Assembly (NCBI GenBank): GCA_964570285.1
Contig: CAZMXP010000044.1
Coordinates: 1 to 39,780, forward strand
DNA: 39,780 nucleotides
Source: CAZMXP01 sp964570285
Lineage (GTDB): Bacteria > Planctomycetota > PLA2
Reading direction: 5' to 3'
Part shown: one piece after another, positions 34,246 through 39,780 of the stretch
Layout of the letters: the number at the start of each line of letters is the position of its first letter
Numbering within the stretch: the stretch's first letter is position 1
Notes under the pieces: generated by a model
The model's database searches: none
The model's input: the letters and a program-made list of their open reading frames with translations, nothing else
What the model was told of the DNA's origin: nothing
Position numbers and translations under genes: made by a program

Positions 34246-34938
34246 ACTTCGCGTGAAGCGGTAGCCGATACCGCGCACCGAACGGAGGTGCACGGGCCTC
34301 GCCGGTTCGGCTTCGAGCTTCTTGCGGAGATTCAGCATCGCGTTGTCGACGACGCGGTGCGTCGTCTCGCTGCCGACGCCCCAGACGCCGTCGAGGATGG
34401 CGGCGCGGGAGAGCGCCTTGCCCTCGTGCGACGCGAGGAACGAGAGCAGGTCATACTCCTGCGGCGTCAGCGAGACGGGCTCGTCGCCGCGCCGCGCGGT
34501 GCGCGCGGTGAAATCGACGATGGCGCCGCCGAAGCGCAGCGTGCGCCGGCCGCCTGCGCCGCGCTCGCGGTCCCACGCCTTGAGCCGCGACGCGACCCGG
34601 GCGAGGAACTCGGCGAGGCTGAAGGGCTTGACGATGTAGTCGTCGGCGCCGAGCGCGAACCCCTTCAGCTTGTCCTGTTCGAGGCCGCGGGCGGTGACGA
34701 CGAGGATCGGCGTCTCGACCGCGTCCTCGCGCAGGCGGCGCAGCACCTCGAGGCCGTCCATCGACGGCAGCATCAGGTCGAGCACGATCAGGTCGGGGTC
34801 GGTCGAGAGGCCGAGCGCGAGCGCGCGGGCGCCGTCGGTGGCCTCGGTCACGTCGTAGCCCTCCGACCGCAGCGCATCCGCCATCGCCTCGCGGATCGAG
34901 GCGTCGTCCTCGACGAGCAGGATCCGGTGCTCACGCAA
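34240..34938 (-). CDS. OmpR-family response regulator
   Basis: 232-residue DNA-binding transcription factor. Receiver domain has acidic pocket Glu10/Asp11/Asp12, phospho-acceptor Asp54 (LIVLDLMLPSMDG), Thr82 (VVTAR) and Lys104 (VKPF). The C-terminal winged-helix domain has SLTPQEYDLLSFLASH, VVDNAMLNLRKKLE and SVRGIGYRF. Start is TTG (34938), overlapping the kinase stop by 8 nt; no ATG or GTG is placed well, and the TTG opens exactly on the first beta strand (REHRILLVEDD). It should be phosphorylated by the kinase encoded just upstream. Probable binding sites are the 11-bp-period GTCAG repeats before the kinase gene and before the HEAT gene. Confidence 0.95.
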   Translation of the reverse strand: MREHRILLVEDDASIREAMADALRSEGYDVTEATDGARALALGLSTDPDLIVLDLMLPSMDGLEVLRRLREDAVETPILVVTARGLEQDKLKGFALGADDYIVKPFSLAEFLARVASRLKAWDRERGAGGRRTLRFGGAIVDFTARTARRGDEPVSLTPQEYDLLSFLASHEGKALSRAAILDGVWGVGSETTHRVVDNAMLNLRKKLEAEPARPVHLRSVRGIGYRFTRSP

Positions 34939-36520
34939 GGGGCAACTCCAGTTCGAACGCGGCACCCTTCGCCGAGGCGGCAAGGCGCACCGAGCCGCCC
35001 ATGCCCTCCGCCAGTTCCCGCACGAGCGAGAGGCCGAGGCCGGTGCCCGGAACCGCCGCCGCCAGCGCGGCGCTGCCGCGCGCGTAGCGCGTGAAGAGCC
35101 TCCTGCGCTCCGCGGCGGGGATGCCGGGCCCCTCGTCGGAGACGCGCAGGAGGCCGGGTCCCCAGGAGAGCGCAATGGCCGTGCCCCTCGATGTGAACTT
35201 GCCCGCGTTCTCGAGCAGGTTCGCGAGGCAGCGCGCGAGCGCGGCGCGGTCGGCGGTCGCGGTCGCATCCGCGCCGCCTTCGAGACGGAGGTCTCCCGCG
35301 CGGTCGGGATAGAGCGCGCGGAACTCCCTTGCCGCCTCGCCGGCGGCCTCCGCGAGCACGACGCGCTCGCGCTCGAAGCGCCGCTCGCCGCGTTCAAGCC
35401 GCGCGAGGTCGAGCAGGTTGCCGAGCAGCCCCGACAGCCGCGCCGTCTCCCGCGCCATCGTGCCGAGGTAGGCCTCCTCCTTGCCCTCGGGCACGCGCCC
35501 CGCGGCGAGCATCTCCGCATTCAGCCTCACCGCCGTGATCGGCGTCCGGAGATCGTGCGCGATCTCGGTCAGGAAGCGCACCCGCGCCTCGTCGGCGCGC
35601 CGCCGCCGCGCGAGCACGACCGCGAGCGCCGTCGCGAGCCCGAGCAGCGCCATGACGATCCCCGCGACCGGCCCCCCCCACCGCCGCAACTCCGGCCCGC
35701 GCCACCACCGATCGCCCCAGATCGCCTCCACCGACCACCAGCCCGCGACCGGCTCCTCGGATCGCGTGCCGACCCCGTCGGTCGAGAGCGTCACGCGCAC
35801 GAGGCCCCTCTCCTCGCTTAGGGACCAGTGCGGGCGCTCCGTCATCACGATGGGTGGGACGCCCATGACCAGCCACGCCTTGCCGCATGGATGGATCCCG
35901 GGGGGGCGCGGGGGGGCGGAGCGAAGCGGAGTCCCCCCCGAGTGATCCGGGCGCGGGGGGGCGGAGCGAAGCGGAGTCCCCCCCGAATGATCCGGGCGCG
36001 GGGGCCCGGCGCAGTCCGCGACCGCCTCGAGCATCGGTACGACCCAGGCCGGCAGCGCGTCGCCCGCACGACGCGCGAGATAGAGCTTCGTCGAGGCGGG
36101 CAGCGGCGCCTCGCGCAGTTGCGCGAGGTCGGGCCGTACGGCGAGCGCGCGGAAGAGGCCCCCGGCCCCCCCCAGAATCGCCGTCGCGGGACGAGCCTGC
36201 GCGAGCAGGCGCTGCTCCGCGGAGAGCAGCACCTCGGAGGCGACGCCTTCGGGATAGCCGGAGGCGAATTTCCAAGGCGCCGTCTCCGCGCCGGGCGCGC
36301 GCGCGTAGCCGCGGCCGAGGTCGTCATCGTCGAAGGGCACGTCGGTGCGCAGCGGCGGGAAGGCGCCGGCGAACGAAAGCCCCTCCCGGGGCGGCGAGGC
36401 GCGCGCCGCGTCCAGCGCGCGGAAGTACTCGCCGCGGCACCAACGCAGGAAGAGCCCCCCGAACAAGAGCGGGAGCACGAAGAGCGGAACAAGAAGCCAC
36501 TCGCCGCGCAGGTGCCGCAC
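34931..36520 (-). CDS. Membrane sensor histidine kinase
   Basis: 529 residues. TM1 near 8-26 (WLLVPLFVLPLLFGGLFL), an extracytoplasmic sensor region to ~275, TM2 (GIVMALLGLATALAVVLA), then HisKA with His322 in HDLRTP, N box NLLENAGKF, G1 SDEGPGIP and G2 GTGLGLSLV: a complete kinase core. The GTG start at 36520 precedes the first TM. The sensor region contains an in-frame run of a 15-residue unit, PPRPDHSGGTPLRSA, encoded by a 45-bp DNA repeat, which looks like a recent insertion outside the membrane. First gene of the kinase-regulator unit; the overlap with the regulator gene implies coupled translation. Signal unknown. Confidence 0.94.
   Translation of the reverse strand: MRHLRGEWLLVPLFVLPLLFGGLFLRWCRGEYFRALDAARASPPREGLSFAGAFPPLRTDVPFDDDDLGRGYARAPGAETAPWKFASGYPEGVASEVLLSAEQRLLAQARPATAILGGAGGLFRALAVRPDLAQLREAPLPASTKLYLARRAGDALPAWVVPMLEAVADCAGPPRPDHSGGTPLRSAPPRPDHSGGTPLRSAPPRPPGIHPCGKAWLVMGVPPIVMTERPHWSLSEERGLVRVTLSTDGVGTRSEEPVAGWWSVEAIWGDRWWRGPELRRWGGPVAGIVMALLGLATALAVVLARRRRADEARVRFLTEIAHDLRTPITAVRLNAEMLAAGRVPEGKEEAYLGTMARETARLSGLLGNLLDLARLERGERRFERERVVLAEAAGEAAREFRALYPDRAGDLRLEGGADATATADRAALARCLANLLENAGKFTSRGTAIALSWGPGLLRVSDEGPGIPAAERRRLFTRYARGSAALAAAVPGTGLGLSLVRELAEGMGGSVRLAASAKGAAFELELPLA
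35906..36004. repeat. 45-bp tandem repeat inside the kinase gene
   Basis: About 2.2 copies with exact 45-bp period (GCGCG starts at 35906, 35951, 35996). Each full copy has a core GCGGAGCGAAGCGGAGT flanked by a G-run and a C-run, so it can fold on itself. Copies differ by a single base (GAGTG/GAATG). The length keeps the reading frame. Confidence 0.85.
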
Positions 36521-36568
36521 CCGGTCACGATACCGGGTGGGGAGTCGCGCCCGTCAGCGTTCGGTCAG
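36518..36568 (-). promoter_or_regulatory. Autoregulated promoter of the kinase-regulator operon
   Basis: On the minus strand TATCGT (36527-36532) ends 6 nt before the GTG start. Plus-strand half-sites GTCAG start at 36553 and 36564 (11-bp period), 20 nt upstream of the -10. A perfect 8-bp inverted repeat, CACCCGGT (36518-36525) with ACCGGGTG (36532-36539), covers the -10 and the start codon. Confidence 0.5.
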
Positions 36569-36606
36569 GACGACGGAGGCCGTCGCGGCACGTCGGTTGT
36601 GTATGT

Positions 36607-36644
36607 TCCACACCATCCTGTGGATTATGCGGTATAATCCGCAT
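36607..36644 (+). promoter_or_regulatory. Promoter with nested inverted repeats before the AAA gene
   Basis: A perfect TATAAT (36633-36638) lies 10 nt before the ATG and is framed by ATGCGG and CCGCAT (36627-36632, 36639-36644). A second repeat TCCACA-N6-TGTGGA is at 36607-36624, around the -35 position. The layout fits a tightly repressed promoter; autorepression is inference. Confidence 0.5.
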
Positions 36645-36648
36645 CGAC

Positions 36649-37947
36649 ATGTTCTTCTGGCGCAGCCTGATGAGCCCCCTCGCGTCGGCAGTCTCCAAGG
36701 GGAAGGTCCGGCTGCTCTTCGGAGCGCGGCAGACCGGAAAGACGGCGCTCTTCACGCACCTCGTCCGGGGCCAAAGGTCGGAGTTCTACGATCTCCAGGA
36801 CGGAGCCGTCCGCCGGCGCTTCGAGGAAGACCCGGCGCGCTTCGGGCGCGAGGTGCGGGCCCTTCCCAAGGACCGACGCGTCGTCGTCGTCGACGAGATC
36901 CAGAAGGTGCCCGCGCTGCTTGACGAAGTGCAGTCGCTCGTCGACTCCCAGCCGCGGGCGCGGGAGTTCTTCGTGACGGGAAGTTCCGCGCGCAAGCTGA
37001 GAAGCCGCGCCGCCAACCTCCTCCCCGGCCGCGCACACGTCTACCACCTCGGACCCGTAACCCGGTGGGAGCAGCGGCTCTCTCGGAGGCTCGACCTGCT
37101 GGCCGAGCCCATAGCCCGCGAAGCGGGCGACGGGCTCCCCCCCGCACCCCCCCGGGCATCCGGTCCCGCGGGCGGGCGGCCGGGCGCGCGGAGGGCATTG
37201 CCGCTCTTCCCACCGCAGGACCTCGAGCGCACGCTGCTCTTTGGCAGCCTGCCTGGCGTCATGCAGGAGAGCGACGAGACGGCTGCGATGACGCTCACCT
37301 CGTATGTCGAGACCTATCTCGAGGAGGAGTTGCGTCGCGAGGCGCTCGTCCGCGACATCGGGAGCTTCATCGCCTTCCTCCGGCTCGCGGCGATCGAGTC
37401 GGGACGGATCGTCAACCTCGCGGCGCTCTCGCGGGAGAGCGGTGTTGCGCAATCCACGCTGCGCACCTACTACGACCTGCTGGAGGACACGTTCGTCGGC
37501 CACCGCATCGAGGCGTACGGGCGTGCGGGCCGCAAGAGGGTGCTCTCCACCCCGCGGTTCTTTCTGTTCGACGCCGGCGTGCGCACCGCCGCCGCGTCGA
37601 TCTCCTTCGAGCGCAGCAGCGTCGCGAGCGCCGGGGGCATCCTGCTTGAGCACTGGGTGGGCATCGAGCTGATCCATCGCGCCCGCTACCGCGGACGCGG
37701 CTTCAAGGTCAGCTTCTGGCGCACCGCCAGCGGTGCGGAGGTGGACTTCGTCTGGGAGGGGCCCGGGGAGGACATCCCGATCGAGGTGAAGTGGACCGCG
37801 CGGCCGACACCGTCGGATGCGCGCCACATCGAGTCCTTCCTCGACTGCTACCCGGAGCGCGCGAAACGCGGACTGCTCGTCTGCCGCGCCGAGGCGCGCG
37901 AGCAACTCACGGATCGCGTGCTGGCGATCCCGTGGGAAGAGCTCTGA
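36649..37947 (+). CDS. AAA ATPase with DUF4143 domain
   Basis: 432 residues. N-terminal ATPase (AAA_14 type) with P-loop GARQTGKT at 25-32 and Walker B RVVVVDEIQKVP, sensor-like FVTGSSARKL. C-terminal DUF4143 has SYVETYLEEELRREALVRDI, SGVAQSTLRTYYDLLEDTFVGHRI and the nuclease-like end SGAEVDFVW ... IEVKW, the E-x-D / E-x-K pattern of a PD-(D/E)xK-related fold. Between the two lies a ~30-residue Pro/Gly/Arg-rich insert (GLPPAPPRASGPAGG) that most members lack. Such proteins are common in mobile or accessory regions; a role in DNA metabolism or toxin-antitoxin-like regulation is suggested but unproven. Single-gene unit converging on the retron RT gene. Confidence 0.92.
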   Translation: MFFWRSLMSPLASAVSKGKVRLLFGARQTGKTALFTHLVRGQRSEFYDLQDGAVRRRFEEDPARFGREVRALPKDRRVVVVDEIQKVPALLDEVQSLVDSQPRAREFFVTGSSARKLRSRAANLLPGRAHVYHLGPVTRWEQRLSRRLDLLAEPIAREAGDGLPPAPPRASGPAGGRPGARRALPLFPPQDLERTLLFGSLPGVMQESDETAAMTLTSYVETYLEEELRREALVRDIGSFIAFLRLAAIESGRIVNLAALSRESGVAQSTLRTYYDLLEDTFVGHRIEAYGRAGRKRVLSTPRFFLFDAGVRTAAASISFERSSVASAGGILLEHWVGIELIHRARYRGRGFKVSFWRTASGAEVDFVWEGPGEDIPIEVKWTARPTPSDARHIESFLDCYPERAKRGLLVCRAEAREQLTDRVLAIPWEEL

Positions 37948-37966
37948 GCCCACGCCCGCGTCGGAA

Positions 37967-38962
37967 TCAAGCCTGCGCGGACTGGCGGCGCACCATGCCC
38001 TCGAGGGCGGTCCAGCCTTGCAGTTGCGCCTCGATGAGCGTCGCGCTGCCGGTCGTCGCGAGGCGGTGGCGCATCGCGCGGAGGAGGCGGCGCGTGCGGC
38101 GCGGCAGCGCGACATGGTCGTTGACGACGAGCCCGGTGACGACCTGCCGCTGGTGGCGGCGGCGGATCGAGAGCTTCTTCCGGCCGTGCATGCGGTAGCC
38201 CTTCGCCTTCAGCACGGCGCGCACCTTCTGCAGCGCGCCGCGCACGCGCCGCGGCCGGTCCTTCGCGAACGAGATCGAGATGTCGTCCGCGTAGCGCGTG
38301 TAGGCGGCCCTGCGGCGGGCGGCGAACGCGGCGAGCACCGCGTCGAGGTGGAAGTTGACGAGGTTCGAGAGGCGCGGGCTCGTCGGGGCCCCCTGCGGCA
38401 GGCCGCCCTCGTGCGTCGTCAGGCGCGTCAACAGCGCCGCCGCCTCCGCATCCCATCCGACGCGGCGGAAATAGGCGTCCACGCGCTCCGCGGACGTGGA
38501 CGGGAAGAAGTCGACGATGTCGGCGCGCAGCACGACCGCGCGCCCCGCGTGCGGCAGCGCGTTCGTCACGATCGACCGCCCGCGCTCGAACCCGTGCGCC
38601 GCCGGATGGGCGCGCAGCCGCCGCAGCAGGCGATGCAACAGGCTGCGCTGCAGTTGCTTTGTTGCATCGTCGGGCACGAGGAGCTCGCGCACGCCGCCCG
38701 ACCGCTTGGGGATCGTCGCGCGCCGGTAGCGCGGCTCGAACGAGCGCAACTCCCGCTCCGGCATGCCGAGACGGCGCGCCAGTTCCGGGACCGCGAGGCC
38801 GCGCCCCTCCCGCGCCCGTTTCGCCTCCTTGGGGCGGCGCTCGCGCCAGCGCGCGCGGTGCAGGAGCAACGCGACGACCAAGACCCCCGCAAGGACAAAC
38901 GCCGACATGACGATCAGCTGCCACTTGAGGATGTCGCGGGAGTCGGAGATCCACCACCACAT
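37967..38962 (-). CDS. Retron reverse transcriptase with N-terminal membrane anchor
   Basis: 331 residues. A hydrophobic helix at ~15-34 (QLIVMSAFVLAGVLVVALLL) is followed by basic residues, so the enzyme is predicted to be tethered with its RT domain in the cytoplasm. RT motifs in order are IPKRSGGVREL (84-94), HGFERGRS (123-130), retron-type NALPH (134-138, NAxxH), catalytic Asp148 in RADIVDFFP, LPQGAPTSPRLSN (188-200), YTRYADDIS with YADD at 224-227, and VTG at 275-277. NAxxH and VTG together mark retron RTs. Retron RTs copy the msd part of a cognate RNA into a branched RNA-DNA (msDNA); that RNA is found directly upstream at 39011-39145. No effector gene follows; the next gene converges. 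The ATG has no promoter-like -10 of its own, consistent with transcription from the msr promoter. Confidence 0.93.
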   Translation of the reverse strand: MWWWISDSRDILKWQLIVMSAFVLAGVLVVALLLHRARWRERRPKEAKRAREGRGLAVPELARRLGMPERELRSFEPRYRRATIPKRSGGVRELLVPDDATKQLQRSLLHRLLRRLRAHPAAHGFERGRSIVTNALPHAGRAVVLRADIVDFFPSTSAERVDAYFRRVGWDAEAAALLTRLTTHEGGLPQGAPTSPRLSNLVNFHLDAVLAAFAARRRAAYTRYADDISISFAKDRPRRVRGALQKVRAVLKAKGYRMHGRKKLSIRRRHQRQVVTGLVVNDHVALPRRTRRLLRAMRHRLATTGSATLIEAQLQGWTALEGMVRRQSAQA

Positions 38963-38983
38963 GTCCCGGTCACATCAAGAGGA

Positions 38984-39012
38984 GGGGGCGCGGGGGCGTC
39001 CCCCGCGTCCCC
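38984..39012. other. Very stable G+C-rich hairpin between msd and RT gene
   Basis: 38984-38996 pairs with 39000-39012 over 13 bp (one G-T wobble on the plus strand, A-C mismatch on the minus strand) with a 3-nt loop. In the RT transcript it lies just after a2 and ~20 nt before the ATG, where it could shield the RNA end or limit RT translation. Confidence 0.55.
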
Positions 39013-39145
39013 ATCGCCTTGCGCCGCGGCTTGTGGAGGCGTGTGCGCCTCCTCAACACGCGGGTCGAGAAGTCTGAACGGGCCGCATCGCGACCCGGCC
39101 GACGAAACATCGGCCTGTGTAGCAGTACACCACCAAGGCGAATGG
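39011..39145 (-). ncRNA. Retron msr-msd RNA
   Basis: 135-nt structured element upstream of the RT gene, read on the minus strand. a1 (39145-39134, CCATTCGCCTTG) pairs with a2 (39021-39011, CAAGGCGATGG) over 11 bp with one bulged base. Just after a1 come two msr hairpins 1 nt apart. The first has a 5-bp stem GTGTA/TACAC with loop CTGC (39130-39117). The second has a 6-bp stem GGCCGA/TCGGCC with loop TGTTTCG (39115-39097). A UUU loop at this place is recognised by retron RTs, and TGTTTCG also occurs in the Ec86 msr hairpin (from memory). Then come GGGTCGC/GCGGCCC (39096-39080) and a long msd hairpin at 39056-39031 with 11-bp arms and one mismatch. The branching G is probably the first G after a1 (~39133). 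Order a1-msr-msd-a2-RT is that of known retrons. Confidence 0.82.
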
Positions 39146-39148
39146 CCG

Positions 39149-39154
39149 AGTCTA
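39149..39154 (-). promoter_or_regulatory. -10 box TAGACT of the retron RNA
   Basis: On the minus strand TAGACT ends at 39149, so transcription would begin around 39145-39141, at the start of a1. No strong -35 is seen. Confidence 0.45.
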
Positions 39155-39212
39155 CTCCGGCGGGAGGACAGCGACGACGCCTAGCACGCCGACATGCCCG
39201 CAGCCCGTCCCC

Positions 39213-39218
39213 TATCAT
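39213..39218 (+). promoter_or_regulatory. -10 box TATCAT of the DUF4058 gene
   Basis: TATCAT ends 9 nt before the ATG at 39228, without a Shine-Dalgarno; same hexamer and layout as before the M32 peptidase gene. Confidence 0.4.
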
Positions 39219-39227
39219 GGCCGGCAG

Positions 39228-39746
39228 ATGGACAGCCCGTTTCCCGGGATGGACCCCTACCTCGAGGCCCGATGGTCGGATGTCCATGTGCGCATGATCG
39301 CCTACATCGGCGAAGCGCTCCAACCGAGGCTCCCAGCCGACCTGCGCGCCCGCTCGGAGGAGCGGGTGTGGGCCGAGAGGCGCTGCGTCCTACGGTCGCC
39401 TGAGGCCATTGACCGCGCACGTGCAGCGGAGTCCGTGCTGGTGGAGATCGAGCCGGCTGCTCGGCTCGACCGCTTCGTGCAGATTGTCGATGTGCGAAGC
39501 GGCAACCGCGTCGTCACGGTCATCGAGGTGCTGAGCCCGTGGAACAAGGGTGCGGGACGGCTGAACCGCGAGTACCGCACCAAGCCCGTTAGCTACGCGA
39601 GCGCGGGCGTGAACCTTGTCGAGATCGACCTGCTCCGCAGTTCCCGCGGCCGCATGGAGATCGGGCAGCAGGACCTGCCCCCTCGCCGTCGCGCGCCCTA
39701 TCTGACGTGCGTGCGACGGGCCGCCTGCGGGTTCCGGAAACTCTGA
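39228..39746 (+). CDS. DUF4058 family protein, C-terminally truncated
   Basis: 172 residues; family members are usually ~250-300. The DUF4058 start is intact (FPGMDPYLE at 4-12, WSDVHVRMIAYIGEALQPRLP), followed by VWAERRCVLRSP, VTVIEVLSPWNKGAG and VNLVEIDLLRS, a region with nuclease-like acidic and Lys residues. After PYLTCVRRA the family similarity stops and the frame ends seven residues later, within the first of two direct repeats. The C-terminal part (normally a catalytic-looking IPLR...PD region) is lost, probably by an insertion at ~39720-39730. Function of the family is unknown. It is divergent from the retron. Confidence 0.75.
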   Translation: MDSPFPGMDPYLEARWSDVHVRMIAYIGEALQPRLPADLRARSEERVWAERRCVLRSPEAIDRARAAESVLVEIEPAARLDRFVQIVDVRSGNRVVTVIEVLSPWNKGAGRLNREYRTKPVSYASAGVNLVEIDLLRSSRGRMEIGQQDLPPRRRAPYLTCVRRAACGFRKL

Positions 39747-39772
39747 CCCCATCGATTCCGGAAATTCTGGCC
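39732..39772. repeat. Pair of 17-bp direct repeats, possible insertion-sequence end
   Basis: TTCCGGAAACTCTGACC (39732-39748) and TTCCGGAAATTCTGGCC (39756-39772) match at 15 of 17 positions with a 24-bp period. They begin where DUF4058 homology ends and are lower in G+C than their surroundings. Spaced copies of a transposase-binding site at an element end (as in IS21-like elements) are one explanation; the element itself would lie beyond the window. Confidence 0.5.
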
Positions 39773-39780
39773 GGTCCAAA

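Noticed and set aside
36649..37947. The AAA/DUF4143 ATPase as the retron effector
   Set aside because: It is on the opposite strand, has its own strong promoter and converges on the RT gene; retron effectors are normally co-transcribed with msr-msd and RT.

Overview
The window is about 70% G+C, densely coded on both strands, with strong third-position G/C. The cell is Gram-negative: it has lipoproteins, an outer-membrane barrel protein and Pel-type export genes. Secreted HEAT/TPR proteins, PDZ proteins and a DUF3179 protein suggest an uncultivated lineage of the Planctomycetota kind; that placement is inference. No rRNA, tRNA or CRISPR array was seen.

Layout. 1-4679 (minus): a secreted PDZ protein with a degenerate alpha/beta-hydrolase domain, followed 2 nt later by icmF, the fused B12-dependent isobutyryl-CoA mutase, cut by the window edge. 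4772-7711 (plus): an ABC-2 type operon (ATPase, permease, TPR-like protein). 7725-7958: a SelW-like selenoprotein with an in-frame TGA and a bacterial SECIS hairpin. 8436-9545: a secreted subtilisin. 9571-12784 (minus): a HEAT protein, an HExxH protein and a ChaN-like lipoprotein. 12812-13747: a DUF3179 protein whose usual first Cys is a TGA followed by a SECIS-like hairpin, giving a second selenoprotein. 13757-17892 (minus): a small ORF, a lipoprotein hydrolase, a CopA-type copper ATPase and a GH114/PelA-like glycosidase lipoprotein. 18050-28553 (plus): pelB, pelD, pelE, pelF and pelG homologues, which with the divergent glycosidase form a rearranged Pel exopolysaccharide locus. 28563-30941: a cobalamin-binding-type protein and an M32 carboxypeptidase. 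31404-36520 (minus): a PGPG small membrane protein, a HEAT/TPR protein and a two-component system. 36649-37947: an AAA/DUF4143 ATPase. 37967-39154 (minus): a retron. 39228-39746: a C-terminally truncated DUF4058 gene next to a pair of direct repeats that resemble an insertion-sequence end.

The most striking item is the retron at 37967-39154. Its RT carries NAxxH, YADD and VTG motifs plus an N-terminal membrane helix. It is preceded by a 135-nt element with an a1/a2 inverted repeat, two adjacent msr-like hairpins (one with a UUU loop) and an msd-like hairpin, under a suitable -10 box. No separate effector gene is adjacent.

A second theme is regulatory. Many transcription units have a TANNNT-type -10 box only 6-10 nt upstream of the start codon, usually without a Shine-Dalgarno sequence, which points to widespread leaderless mRNAs. 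Two of these promoters, for the sensor kinase and for a HEAT protein, share an 11-bp-period GTCAG direct repeat at the same distance from the -10, the likely site of the adjacent OmpR-family regulator.
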